From the NCBI GenBank assembly GCA_016707205.1, contig JADJHZ010000006.1:124001-188000 (forward strand): DNA of 64,000 nucleotides. The letters are read 5' to 3'. Positions within the stretch are counted from its first letter, which is position 1. The number at the start of each line of letters is the position of its first letter. Of the stretch, positions 41,710-50,652 are shown piece by piece. The stretch is from Haliscomenobacter sp. GTDB lineage: Bacteria; Bacteroidota; Bacteroidia; Chitinophagales; Saprospiraceae. The position numbers were made by a program, and so were the translations under genes. The notes beneath the pieces are model-generated. The model was not told the DNA's origin, made no database searches, and saw only the letters and a list, made by a program, of their open reading frames with translations.

Positions 41710-44017
41710 ATTTCCTCACCGCAATAACCTCTCCCCACGGGGCCAGTTTATAATCCCTTTGGTGGATACGCAGGTTCAGTTCCTCGCCGGTCAGGTTGAT
41801 CACATGGCATTGGGTTCTGGTGATATGAACCTGGACCTTGCAAGATCGGAAGCTCAATGCAAACCGCAAAGACTTCCAAGCGGAGGGCAATGCCGGGTTA
41901 AGTGCAAATTTATTTTTTTCCACGTGAAAACCCGCAAATCCGCGGATTAAAGCCTGCCAGGCAAGCGCCATGGCAGGGAGGTGGCACCCCATCTGAGTAT
42001 CGCCATGAAGGTTGCTCAGATCGGCAAGCAGCGCTTTGTTTAAATGAGCGTACGCGCCCTCAGGGTATCCAAGCCTGGCCTCCAAAACCGCATGGACCCC
42101 ATGCGAGAAGGAAGATTCGTGCACCGTCAGCGGCTCGTAAAACGCATAGTGTTTGGCCAGTTCCTCAGTGGAAAACCGATCTTCAAAAAGGAAAAAGGCC
42201 AGCAAGACATCGGCGTGTTTGATGTAAGCCGACCGAAGTATCCGGTCCCAGGTCCAGTGCGCCTCTAAAGGCAGCGTCCCGGGCGGCAGGGCTGTTTTGG
42301 GTTGAATCTCCTTTTCCAGGAAGTCGTCCTGTTGCAGCCACAATCCCGAATCCGTACCTTTGGGCAGGTAAATTTGCCGGGCGACCGATTTCCATTCCGC
42401 GCGTTCGGCGGCTTTGGGAAACGTTTGGCGCGAGGAAGCAGAAAGCGTACCCATCGTTTCCAGTTCCCCCAGCAGGTTGGCAGAAAACTCGAGGCACCAG
42501 GAAGCCAGGTAGTTGGTATAGAAGTTGTTGTTGACGTTTACTTCGTAGTCATTGGGGCCCGTAACGCCCAGGATAACATACGCTTTTTTCCCCGGCGAAT
42601 ACTGAACGCGCTGCATCCAAAACCGGGACAACGCAGCTAAGACCTCCCACCCGTAGTCAACCAGGTAGCTGGTATCTCCCGTCCAGGTCAGGTAGGCATG
42701 CATGGCGTACGCGATGGCGTGGTTCCGATGAATCGCTTCCAGGCCAAGTTCCCAGTTCCCCAGGGCTTCCTCGCCATCGAGCGTAGCCATAGGGAACAAC
42801 GCAGCCCCGCCAGAAAACCCCACCCGCTCGGCGATGGCCTGGGCTTTGGGCAGGTGGCGGTACCGGTATAGCAAGAGGTTTTTGGCCGCTTCCACCTGGC
42901 CGGTAGCCAGGTAGAAATCCGGAAGAAAGAGGTCGGAAAACCAATACGTGGCGCCCCCAGCCTTGTCTCCGGTAAACCCCCGCAGCCCGATATTGAGCCG
43001 TTCATCCTGCCCGGAATAGGCTTGGCATAAGTGAAACAGATTAAACCGGATGGCTTGCTGTGCAGCCATATCCCCTTCGATCTGAATATCGAGATGCGTC
43101 CATTTTCTGCTCCAGGCTTGCGCGTGCTGTTCCAAAAGGGCGGTAAACCCCTTTCGCGACGCCTCTTTCAGCACGTATTCGCAGCGGCCAACGAGGGAGG
43201 CCGGATCGGCGTAATACCTGGAAGTCGTATGGGCTCCGTATTTGAATACTTCGATGACATCGCCGGGCCGGCAAGGCAAGTCGACGCTCAACCCCACATA
43301 CCGGTCTCTTTGCAAGCGGAACGAGTGAAAATTTACCTGGTTTCCGTTCTGGCGGATATCCAGTTTCATGCCCGTACATACCTGAAACTGGGTTTGTTTA
43401 ATTTCCGTGAGCAAATAGCATTGCGTGCGGCGCAAATGCGCTTCTACCTCTACCCAGAACGGGTCGTCGGAATCCTTTTCCTGGTTTAGCACATCCGCGT
43501 CCAGGTAAGCGGTGATGGATAACGTACCGGAAAAATCAAGCGGTTGGACCTGATACCGGAGGGCGCCGAGCTCGGGTTCCACCATGCTGCAGAAGCGTTG
43601 CGCTACCACGTTTACTCTTCTGCCACTGGGTAGGCGCACGGTGAAACTGCGTTGAAGATATCCTTCCCGCAAGTTAAGGACCCTTCGGAACTCCAGGATC
43701 TCCACCCGGTTCAGGTCGAACGGCTCCCCATCAAATTCCAATTCCAGTCCGATCCAGCTTGGGGCACTCGCCAGTCTGGCTCTGGAGGCCGCTTGCCCGG
43801 AGGTAGCATAATATCCGGAAGAAGAGCCATCCAGGTAAAACAATCCTGCCAGATAATTCCCAGGCATCGTTTGTCCGCTATATTGCTCTTCAAAGCTTCC
43901 CCTGTAGCCCATAGCCCCGTTTCCCAAAGCGAATAAGCTTTCTGCAACCAACTGGTATTCCGGGTGAAACCCTTCTTCCACAATCCGCCAATCTTCAAAA
44001 TGGAACCCTGGGAGCAT
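41708..44017 (-). CDS. GH65 family phosphorylase/hydrolase (maltose phosphorylase-like)
   Basis: A 769-residue GH65 protein. It begins FEDWRIVEEGFHPEYQLVAESLFALGNG. Its (alpha/alpha)6 barrel has GVTGPNDYEVNVNNNFYTN, where family members usually have GPDEYH or GPNEYE with the general-acid Glu; here residue 490 is Asp. The ending NLTGEELNLRIHQRDY is typical of the C-terminal beta domain. GH65 enzymes phosphorolyse maltose, kojibiose or trehalose to beta-glucose 1-phosphate. I chose the ATG at 44,017; a longer frame overlaps the upstream HAD gene. It follows that gene by 14 bases. Confidence 0.88.
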   Translation of the reverse strand: MLPGFHFEDWRIVEEGFHPEYQLVAESLFALGNGAMGYRGSFEEQYSGQTMPGNYLAGLFYLDGSSSGYYATSGQAASRARLASAPSWIGLELEFDGEPFDLNRVEILEFRRVLNLREGYLQRSFTVRLPSGRRVNVVAQRFCSMVEPELGALRYQVQPLDFSGTLSITAYLDADVLNQEKDSDDPFWVEVEAHLRRTQCYLLTEIKQTQFQVCTGMKLDIRQNGNQVNFHSFRLQRDRYVGLSVDLPCRPGDVIEVFKYGAHTTSRYYADPASLVGRCEYVLKEASRKGFTALLEQHAQAWSRKWTHLDIQIEGDMAAQQAIRFNLFHLCQAYSGQDERLNIGLRGFTGDKAGGATYWFSDLFLPDFYLATGQVEAAKNLLLYRYRHLPKAQAIAERVGFSGGAALFPMATLDGEEALGNWELGLEAIHRNHAIAYAMHAYLTWTGDTSYLVDYGWEVLAALSRFWMQRVQYSPGKKAYVILGVTGPNDYEVNVNNNFYTNYLASWCLEFSANLLGELETMGTLSASSRQTFPKAAERAEWKSVARQIYLPKGTDSGLWLQQDDFLEKEIQPKTALPPGTLPLEAHWTWDRILRSAYIKHADVLLAFFLFEDRFSTEELAKHYAFYEPLTVHESSFSHGVHAVLEARLGYPEGAYAHLNKALLADLSNLHGDTQMGCHLPAMALAWQALIRGFAGFHVEKNKFALNPALPSAWKSLRFALSFRSCKVQVHITRTQCHVINLTGEELNLRIHQRDYKLAPWGEVIAVRK

Positions 44018-44031
44018 GGTTAGGAGGCTTA

Positions 44032-44577
44032 TTATCCGGCATCGGTTTCCCTGATGGCCGACAAGATTTTCAGGAAACGCACGCGCTCGAGATTGGGAAG
44101 AACCAAATCGGCATCGAATAAATGAGGACCTGTTCCTACGCCGGCCACCCAGCAACCGGCGTCAATAGCTGCTTTTATTCCCTGAGGCGATGCGGAAAAA
44201 ACAAGGGTATTTTCCAACGGAGATCCTAAATCTTTTGCTGCTTCCACATAATGGGCCAGGCCAATTTCAAGACCGGAAATATCATCTCCTCCCACCAGCG
44301 TATGGAAATAATGCCGGAATTGCATCCGGTTCAACATGCGGCGCAATTGGGGAAGCGTCGAAACCACGGCAAGGTTCAGGCCCTGGTTTTTGAGTTCTTT
44401 GATAAAAACAGACACGCCCTCTTTCAGATGGTCAGGAGACAGGTCATTGATTTTTTCCTCCCAATTGATATTTACCCCTTCTGCTTGCCCTGAAGCCATG
44501 GCCTGGAACCAGGGAAGCTCTTCTGTATCCAGAATCACATGTTCCAATTCAAAAATACATGCACTGATCATAAGCAA
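44032..44577 (-). CDS. HAD-fold protein resembling beta-phosphoglucomutase, catalytic residues lost
   Basis: A 181-residue protein whose start ISACIFELEHVILDTEELPW aligns with the beta-phosphoglucomutase opening (FDLDGVxxDT), but both motif-I aspartates are glutamates (E10, E12). The cap domain is cut to about 35 residues. The lysine motif (usually GKPxPD) reads SGLEIGLAHYVEAA, and the motif-IV acidic pair (usually FEDS) reads FSASPQG. Only motif II (VVST) is kept. The frame is intact, so it is probably a maintained pseudoenzyme. Its place directly before GH65, where active beta-PGM genes usually sit, argues for a derived role. Confidence 0.8.
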   Translation of the reverse strand: MLMISACIFELEHVILDTEELPWFQAMASGQAEGVNINWEEKINDLSPDHLKEGVSVFIKELKNQGLNLAVVSTLPQLRRMLNRMQFRHYFHTLVGGDDISGLEIGLAHYVEAAKDLGSPLENTLVFSASPQGIKAAIDAGCWVAGVGTGPHLFDADLVLPNLERVRFLKILSAIRETDAG

Positions 44578-44706
44578 ACCGGCGTTTCCTTCATGCCGGA
44601 ACTATTCCAAATGTAGTCCAAAAAAAAATTCCCCGGGAGGAAATAAACCTATTTATATTACTTTAGTCAAAGAACGCATCTTCCTATATCCCGAAAAGCG
44701 CCTAAT

Positions 44707-46386
44707 ATGAACAGAAGATCCACTCTTTCCCTGCTATCCGGATCGAAGCAACGAACTACAGCCGCCCTGTTTTCTGCCGCTTCCCCTCCCGCCAGGCCCC
44801 TTCTGGGAAGCTTTGAACCGTACGCCGGAAGCTGGAGCACAAAAGAGGCCGCTCATTTACTCCGGCGCGCCACATTTGGCCCTACCGTCGAGCTGATCCG
44901 GCAGTCGGCAGAAGAAGGGCTGAGCGCCACACTGGACCGGCTGTTTGCCGAGCCGCCTTTGCCCGAAAAGCCGCTGAATCTCGAGTATGCCGCCGATGCC
45001 GCCGTTCCTATAGGGAAGACCTGGATCGATGCGCCGTTCAACAACGCCGACAACAATATCCTTGGCTACCGCAACCGCAGTTTGAGGTCCTGGACCTTTG
45101 ATCAGATATTGAAAGAACAGATCAGCGTCCGGGAAAAACTCACGCTTTTCTGGCATAACCACTTTGCTACCAGCGACATAAACGATCCGAATTTTCTCTA
45201 TTACCATATTACCCTAATGCGAAGCAATGCCTGGGGGAATTTCCGGGACCTGGTCAAGGCGATGACCATCGACCCCACCATGCTCCGGTTTCTGAACGGG
45301 AACGTCAACACCCGAACCGGGGTCAATGAAAATTATGCCCGGGAGTTGCTGGAGTTGTTCACCATTGGCAAAGGCCCGCTGGCAGGCCCGGGCGATTACA
45401 CCAACTACACCGAAACGGACGTCAAAGAGATCGCCAAAGCGCTGACCGGATGGAGAGACAACGGGTACCGGACCACCAATGCCACGGTCCTGGCAGGCGC
45501 TGTATTCCGCCCCACACAGCACGACACCACCAAAAAAGTGTTGTCGCACCGGTTTGATTACGCGGAGATCCTCAACCAAAATGAAAACGAATACAAAGCG
45601 GTCGTCGACATCATCTTCAAAAAAGCGGAAGTTGCCCGGTTCATTTGCCGGAAGTTGTACCGGTGGTTTGTTTACTACCAGATTACCGACGAGGTCGAGA
45701 CCCAGGTCATCGAACCCATGGCGCAGTTGCTATTTTCCTCCAATTACGAGATTAAACCTGCGCTGCGAGCGCTCCTGGGAAGCGCCCACTTCTTTGATGC
45801 GCTCAACGTGGGCCCGATGATTAAAAACCCGCTGGATTTCAGTTGGGGCCTGATCAAGCAAACCTACACTCCCCTTCCTGCCGGGCAGACCCAGAAATAC
45901 TCCCTGCTGTTCAACCTCAGCCGGACCATCAACCTGCAGCAGATGGAGTATTTTAACCCGCCGGATGTAGCCGGCTGGAAGCCCTTCTACCAGGAACCTT
46001 CCTTCTACCGCATCTGGATCAATGCCACCACCCTTGCCGCCAGGATGACCTACACCAACCGCATGGCCATCGAAGGCACGGTGATCGGCGGCTTCCGGCT
46101 CCGGATCGATCCCCTGAGCGCGATCACCCACCTGCAAAACCGCCTGGATCCAAATGCCTTGATCCAGGAACTCTCCAACCTGCTGCTGCCACAACCTCTG
46201 ACAGAAGCCCAATTGGCGGATCTGAAAGAAGTGCTTTTGCCCGGTCTTCCCGATTATGAGTGGACGATTGAATACCAGCAATACCTCAACAAACCGTCCG
46301 ATACCAATTTGAAGAACGCGGTGGAATCCAAATTGCGCAACTTGTTCCAGGCCATCCTGAGCATGGCGGAATTTTATCTCAGCTAG
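44707..46386 (+). CDS. DUF1800 domain-containing protein
   Basis: A 559-residue protein with the DUF1800 pattern: AAHLLRRATFGPTVELIRQ near the N-terminus, KLTLFWHNHFATS, NENYARELLELFTIG, YTETDVKEIAKALTGWRDN and NPPDVAGWKPFYQEP. The family is almost always paired with a DUF1501 protein, as here, and is suspected to have an extracellular role in polysaccharide or surface metabolism; activity is not established. The next gene follows 39 bases later. Confidence 0.9.
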   Translation: MNRRSTLSLLSGSKQRTTAALFSAASPPARPLLGSFEPYAGSWSTKEAAHLLRRATFGPTVELIRQSAEEGLSATLDRLFAEPPLPEKPLNLEYAADAAVPIGKTWIDAPFNNADNNILGYRNRSLRSWTFDQILKEQISVREKLTLFWHNHFATSDINDPNFLYYHITLMRSNAWGNFRDLVKAMTIDPTMLRFLNGNVNTRTGVNENYARELLELFTIGKGPLAGPGDYTNYTETDVKEIAKALTGWRDNGYRTTNATVLAGAVFRPTQHDTTKKVLSHRFDYAEILNQNENEYKAVVDIIFKKAEVARFICRKLYRWFVYYQITDEVETQVIEPMAQLLFSSNYEIKPALRALLGSAHFFDALNVGPMIKNPLDFSWGLIKQTYTPLPAGQTQKYSLLFNLSRTINLQQMEYFNPPDVAGWKPFYQEPSFYRIWINATTLAARMTYTNRMAIEGTVIGGFRLRIDPLSAITHLQNRLDPNALIQELSNLLLPQPLTEAQLADLKEVLLPGLPDYEWTIEYQQYLNKPSDTNLKNAVESKLRNLFQAILSMAEFYLS

Positions 46387-46425
46387 AACGGGACTGATTT
46401 CCCATTCCCAAAAATCTCCTTACGC

Positions 46426-47985
46426 ATGAAGAGAAGAGAATTCCTCAAAACCTCCGGCGCCGCCGTTTCCATTCCCTTTTTGCTCAACGGAATGCGCCTT
46501 TCTGCCTTGCCCCGGTCGCCGTTGTTTGATGCCATTGATCCCGCCTCCGACCGCGTCCTGGTACTCATCCAAAAGAATGGCGGGAACGACGGGCTGAACA
46601 TGGTGTTTCCCATCGACCAGTACGACCGGCTGGCAAATGTTCGGGCCAATCTGCTCATACCAAAAAACAAGATCCTGGCATTGAAAGATACCCTTGGCCT
46701 TCATCCGGCGATGGGCGGCCTGCGCACCTTGTACGAGGAAGAAAAGTTGGCAGTTGTTCAAAGCGTGGGGTACCCCAATCAAAACCGTTCGCATTTCCGG
46801 AGCACAGACATTTGGCTTTCCTCCTCCCCCGCCAACGAGTACTGGAACACCGGCTGGCTGGGCAGGTACCTGGAAACCCAGGCGCCGGGCTATCCAATCG
46901 ATTATCCCAATGCATCGGCGCCCGACCCCTTCGCCATTACGATGGGGTCTACCGTATCGGAAACCTGCCAGGGCACGGCCACCAATTTCAGTCTGACCCT
47001 CAGCGACCCCTTTGCGCTCATCAAACTCACCGAAGGGAATGGAGGGGAAACCCCAGATACTCCTTATGGAAATGAATTGTCCTTTCTCAGGACCTCCATC
47101 GTCCAAAGCAACGCCTATGGAGACTCCATTTCCGGGGCCGCAAAAAAAGGAAAAAACCTGGCTACCTACCCCAGCGGCAACCGCCTGGCTGATCAGCTCA
47201 AAAATATCGCCCTAATGATCTCCGGTGGGCTGAAAACCAAAATTTACATCGCCAATATCGGCGGTTTTGACACCCACGCCACTCAGGTGGATTCTGCCGA
47301 CAAAACTCAGGGCGTGCATGCCAATCTGCTGGGCCAGCTTTCCGACGCTATCGGCGCTTTTCAGAACGACCTGAAAATGCTCGGCCTGGAACAGCGGGTC
47401 GTAGGAGTTACCTTTTCCGAATTTGGCCGCCAAATCGGTTCCAATGCCAGCGTGGGGACCGATCACGGCACAGCGGCGCCCCTTTTCGTCTTTGGCTCCT
47501 GTATCCAAACACAGGTATTGGGAAACAACCCCCAAATCCCGGAGAAACTCGCTACTCAGGAAGGCGTAGCCATGCAGATCGATTTTCGCGATATCTATGG
47601 ATCCATCCTAAAGGATTGGTTCCACGTGCCCGAATCGGACATCAAAACCATGATCTATCCCAATTTCACCTACCTCCCTATCTTGAAAGATTGCGACCTG
47701 GCCACCCCAACCCGCGAAGCGTATTTGAACGATTTGGTAGACCTCATGCTCTACCCCAACCCGTTCGCTTCCGAGGCGACCCTCCGCTTTTCCTCTCCCG
47801 GCGGGCATATCCGGATCAGTTTGTTCGACGCGATCGGCAGCGAACTCGAGGTGCTGGCCGATCAGGACTTTGCCTCCGGAACGCATGAAGTATCCATCGC
47901 CGGGGATCGGCTGGCCTCGGGGAACTACTACGTGCGGGTACAGGGAAGGCAGTTTGTCAAAACCGGCATTTTGATAAAAAGGTAA
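46426..47985 (+). CDS. DUF1501 protein with Tat signal and T9SS sorting domain
   Basis: A 519-residue secreted protein. It has a twin-arginine signal (MKRREFLKTSGAAVSIPFLL), then DUF1501 motifs NGGNDGLNMVFPIDQYDRL, YPNQNRSHFRSTDIW, FDTHATQVDSADKTQGVH and FSEFGRQIGSNASVGTDHG. The family is sulfatase/alkaline-phosphatase-like. A C-terminal domain (LMLYPNPFASEATLRFSSPG, ending FVKTGILIKR) marks export by T9SS. It pairs with the DUF1800 gene. Confidence 0.9.
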   Translation: MKRREFLKTSGAAVSIPFLLNGMRLSALPRSPLFDAIDPASDRVLVLIQKNGGNDGLNMVFPIDQYDRLANVRANLLIPKNKILALKDTLGLHPAMGGLRTLYEEEKLAVVQSVGYPNQNRSHFRSTDIWLSSSPANEYWNTGWLGRYLETQAPGYPIDYPNASAPDPFAITMGSTVSETCQGTATNFSLTLSDPFALIKLTEGNGGETPDTPYGNELSFLRTSIVQSNAYGDSISGAAKKGKNLATYPSGNRLADQLKNIALMISGGLKTKIYIANIGGFDTHATQVDSADKTQGVHANLLGQLSDAIGAFQNDLKMLGLEQRVVGVTFSEFGRQIGSNASVGTDHGTAAPLFVFGSCIQTQVLGNNPQIPEKLATQEGVAMQIDFRDIYGSILKDWFHVPESDIKTMIYPNFTYLPILKDCDLATPTREAYLNDLVDLMLYPNPFASEATLRFSSPGGHIRISLFDAIGSELEVLADQDFASGTHEVSIAGDRLASGNYYVRVQGRQFVKTGILIKR

Positions 47986-47992
47986 GAAGAGG

Positions 47993-49181
47993 CTATCCCG
48001 GAAAACTAATTTTCCCCATACAAACCGACGGGATGCCCTGAAACCGGACCTGCCCCCCGGCCAGCGTCTCATTGGCCAGGACGGCGAACAGGAGGGCTTC
48101 TTTGGCATCGCCGGAAAACCCGAGCCGGTCGAAGGGCGCCATCGCTCTCCCGGGGAGCAATTCGCTCAAATGCCCAACGAGTACCGGGTTGTGCGCACCG
48201 CCCCCGCTGAGGTAGAAGTCCGCCATTTCCCAAAGCGGAGCGTCCCGGCGAATGGATTCGGCGATCGTCTCCGCGCTGAAACGGGTTAGAGTAGCCAGAA
48301 TATCCTCTGGAGAAGCGCCCAGGGAGGCGGACCGTTCTTGCGCCTGACGCAGGTATTCCAGGTTAAACAACTCGGGGCCGGTGGTTTTGGGGCCGGCTTT
48401 CCAAAAAGGAATTCTCCTTCAAAGCGTTGAGTAATTCCGGCCAAATTCGGCCAGAAGCAGCTAGTTTTCCATCTTCATCGAAAGACTTGGGCGGGAAAAA
48501 CGAGCGGGTAGCGGCATCGAGCAGGGTATTCCCAGGTCCGGTATCCGTCACAAAAACGCCTTCTGCCACTTTGCCTCCCGGCAAATAGGTAAAATTGGCG
48601 ATCCCGCCAATGTTCAGCAAAATACGCGGGCGGTCGGGATGGGAAAACAACAGGAAATCCCCGTACACCGCCAGGGGCGCCCCTTCGCCTCCTGCGGCGA
48701 TGTGTTTCTGCCTAAAATCGCTGAGGGTGATGATCCCGGTTCGAACGGCGATATGGTCTCCATCGCCGATTTGGAGGGTGGCGTTGCCAAAATCCGGTAG
48801 CCCGTGGAGGATCTTTGGTGCGTGAAAAACCGTCTGGCCATGGCTGGCCACCGCATCCACGGAATCCGGGGAAACACCCCAGGAATCCAGGGCCTGAAGG
48901 ACCAAACGTCCGTGCATGTCCCCAATCCAGGCGTTCAGCAACGTCAGATGCTGAAAATCGATCTCCCGCCGGGCAAACACCTTGCGAACCTCATCTTTGA
49001 CGTGTTCCTCAAAAGGAATGGTTGTGAATTCGAGGATTTCTGCTTCCGTGCCCGTTCCGCTGCCGCGAAACCGGCACAGGGCGATATCCAGCCCGTCCAT
49101 GGAAGTGCCCGACATCAGGCCGATGATCGTGCGCTCCGGCCCGGAAGCTATCCGATGCAATTTTTCGACGTATGCGTTCAT
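47993..49181 (-). pseudogene. anmK: Anhydro-N-acetylmuramic acid kinase, one extra base near 48,393
   Basis: AnmK phosphorylates anhydro-MurNAc during cell-wall recycling. The first frame has GLMSGTSMDGLDIALCRF (ATP loop), VDAVASHGQTVFHAP, LLNIGGIANFTYLPGG and VTDTGPGNTLLDA. It derails in GAAAGCCGGCCCC. Removing one base gives ESGPKTTGPELFNLEYL, which matches the family PKSTGRExFN segment, and the remainder (AETIAESIRRD...LSGGGAHNPVL) follows in the second frame from 48,370. Repaired length is about 395, normal for AnmK. The frameshift may be a sequencing error. Confidence 0.87.
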
Positions 49182-49190
49182 ATATCTTTT

Positions 49191-50634
49191 TTACCCCTGC
49201 GACAAAAACTCCCGGAACCACTTCCCAGAACCCTTGACCGTCCGCTCCTGGGTATCGAAATCGACGTGGATTAGTCCAAACCGGGTCCGGTAGCCTTCCG
49301 CCCATTCGAAATTGTCGAGCAAAGTCCAGGCGAAGTAGCCTTCCACCGGAACGCCGTCCTGTTTGGCTCGGAGCACCTGATGCAAATAATCCTGGTAAAA
49401 CTGAATCCGTTGTGGGTCGTTAACGGTTTCCCCGGATTTGAGGTCGTCGAAAGCGGCGCCGTTTTCCGTAACCAGGATTCGTTTCACGCCGGGGTAAGCC
49501 GCGAACTGTTTCAGCACGTGGTAGATCCCTTCCGGGTAGACCTCCCAGCCCATAGCGGTGATCCCGTCCTCGGGCACTTCCCGTTTTTCCGGTTTGATCT
49601 CTTTGCCCCAGATGATGGGTGGGAAAACCGCGTGTTTGACCACCACCCGGTAATAATTCTGGACCCCGATAAAGTCAAAATCAAACGCCAGGCGCTCCAT
49701 ATCTCCCGGTTGGGCATAATCGCGCTCCAGTTTCTCAAATAAAGGAAATCCATCGACGGGATAGCCCATACCCAGGGCGGGTTCGATAAACAGGCGGTTC
49801 ATCAGGGCGTCGAAGCGGCCGGCGGCCTTTTTATCAGCCAGGCTATCCGTTTCCGGAACCACCTGAGCGCAGGAGAACGTCGTGCCGATCACGGCGCCGG
49901 GGACGGTACGGCGGATGATCCGGGCGCCTTCGGCCTGGCACAACGCCGCATGATGCACTGCGGGAAGGAAATTTTTCAGTCCTTTTCGGCCAGGAGCATG
50001 GTCGCCGAGAAAATGGCCGAGGGAGGTAAATACCACCGGCTCATTGAACACCATCCAGTATTTGACGCGGTTTCCGAATGCCTGGGTACAGACCTCTACG
50101 TAATGCGCAAACCAGTCGAGCACTTTCCGGTTGGTCCAGCCGCCCTGATCTTCCAGAACCTGAGGCAGATCCCAGTGGTACAGCGTCACATACGGCGTGA
50201 TGTTCAGCCGTTCGCAGGCGTCCAGCACCCGCTGGTAGAAAGCGATCCCCGCTTCATTCGGCGTTCCCCGTCCCATCGGGAAGGATCCTGGACCAGGAGA
50301 GGGAGAACCGGAAGGCGTTGAACTGCATCGACTGCAGCAATTCCAGGTCGCTTTCGTAGCGGTGGTAGAAATCGCAACTGACGTCTCCGTTTTCGCTGGT
50401 CTTGATTTTGCCCGGTGTATCGCAGAACGTATCCCAAATAGAAGGGGTTCGGCCGTCTTCGGCAGCGGCGCCTTCAATCTGGTAGGAAGCAGTAGCCGTT
50501 CCCCAGAAAAAATCCGGGCCAAAAGCCTGGCGGGTCAGATCGCCGGAGCAGGCCAGGCGCGCCAGCAAGGAAGGAGACCAAATCAAGCCGGCGCCTAAAG
50601 TGCCGGCTGTTTTCAAGGCATGGCGTCGATTCAT
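49191..50634 (-). pseudogene. GH1 beta-glucosidase with Tat-type signal, one extra base near 50,262
   Basis: The N-terminal frame (MNRRHALKTAGTLGAGL, Cys29 after ARLA) has a twin-arginine and possible lipoprotein signal. It then shows FFWGTATASYQIEGAAAEDG and FRFSLSWSRILPDGTG before a stop. The rest continues in another frame from about 50,265 (TPNEAGIAFYQRV) with YHWDLPQVL, VFNEPVVFTS (acid/base Glu) and LVTENGAAF (nucleophile Glu). Dropping one base in the CGGGGAA run restores a normal GH1 enzyme of about 480 residues. It may supply glucose from beta-glucosides in the periplasm. Confidence 0.87.
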
Positions 50635-50652
50635 ACAACAGGAATCATAGGG

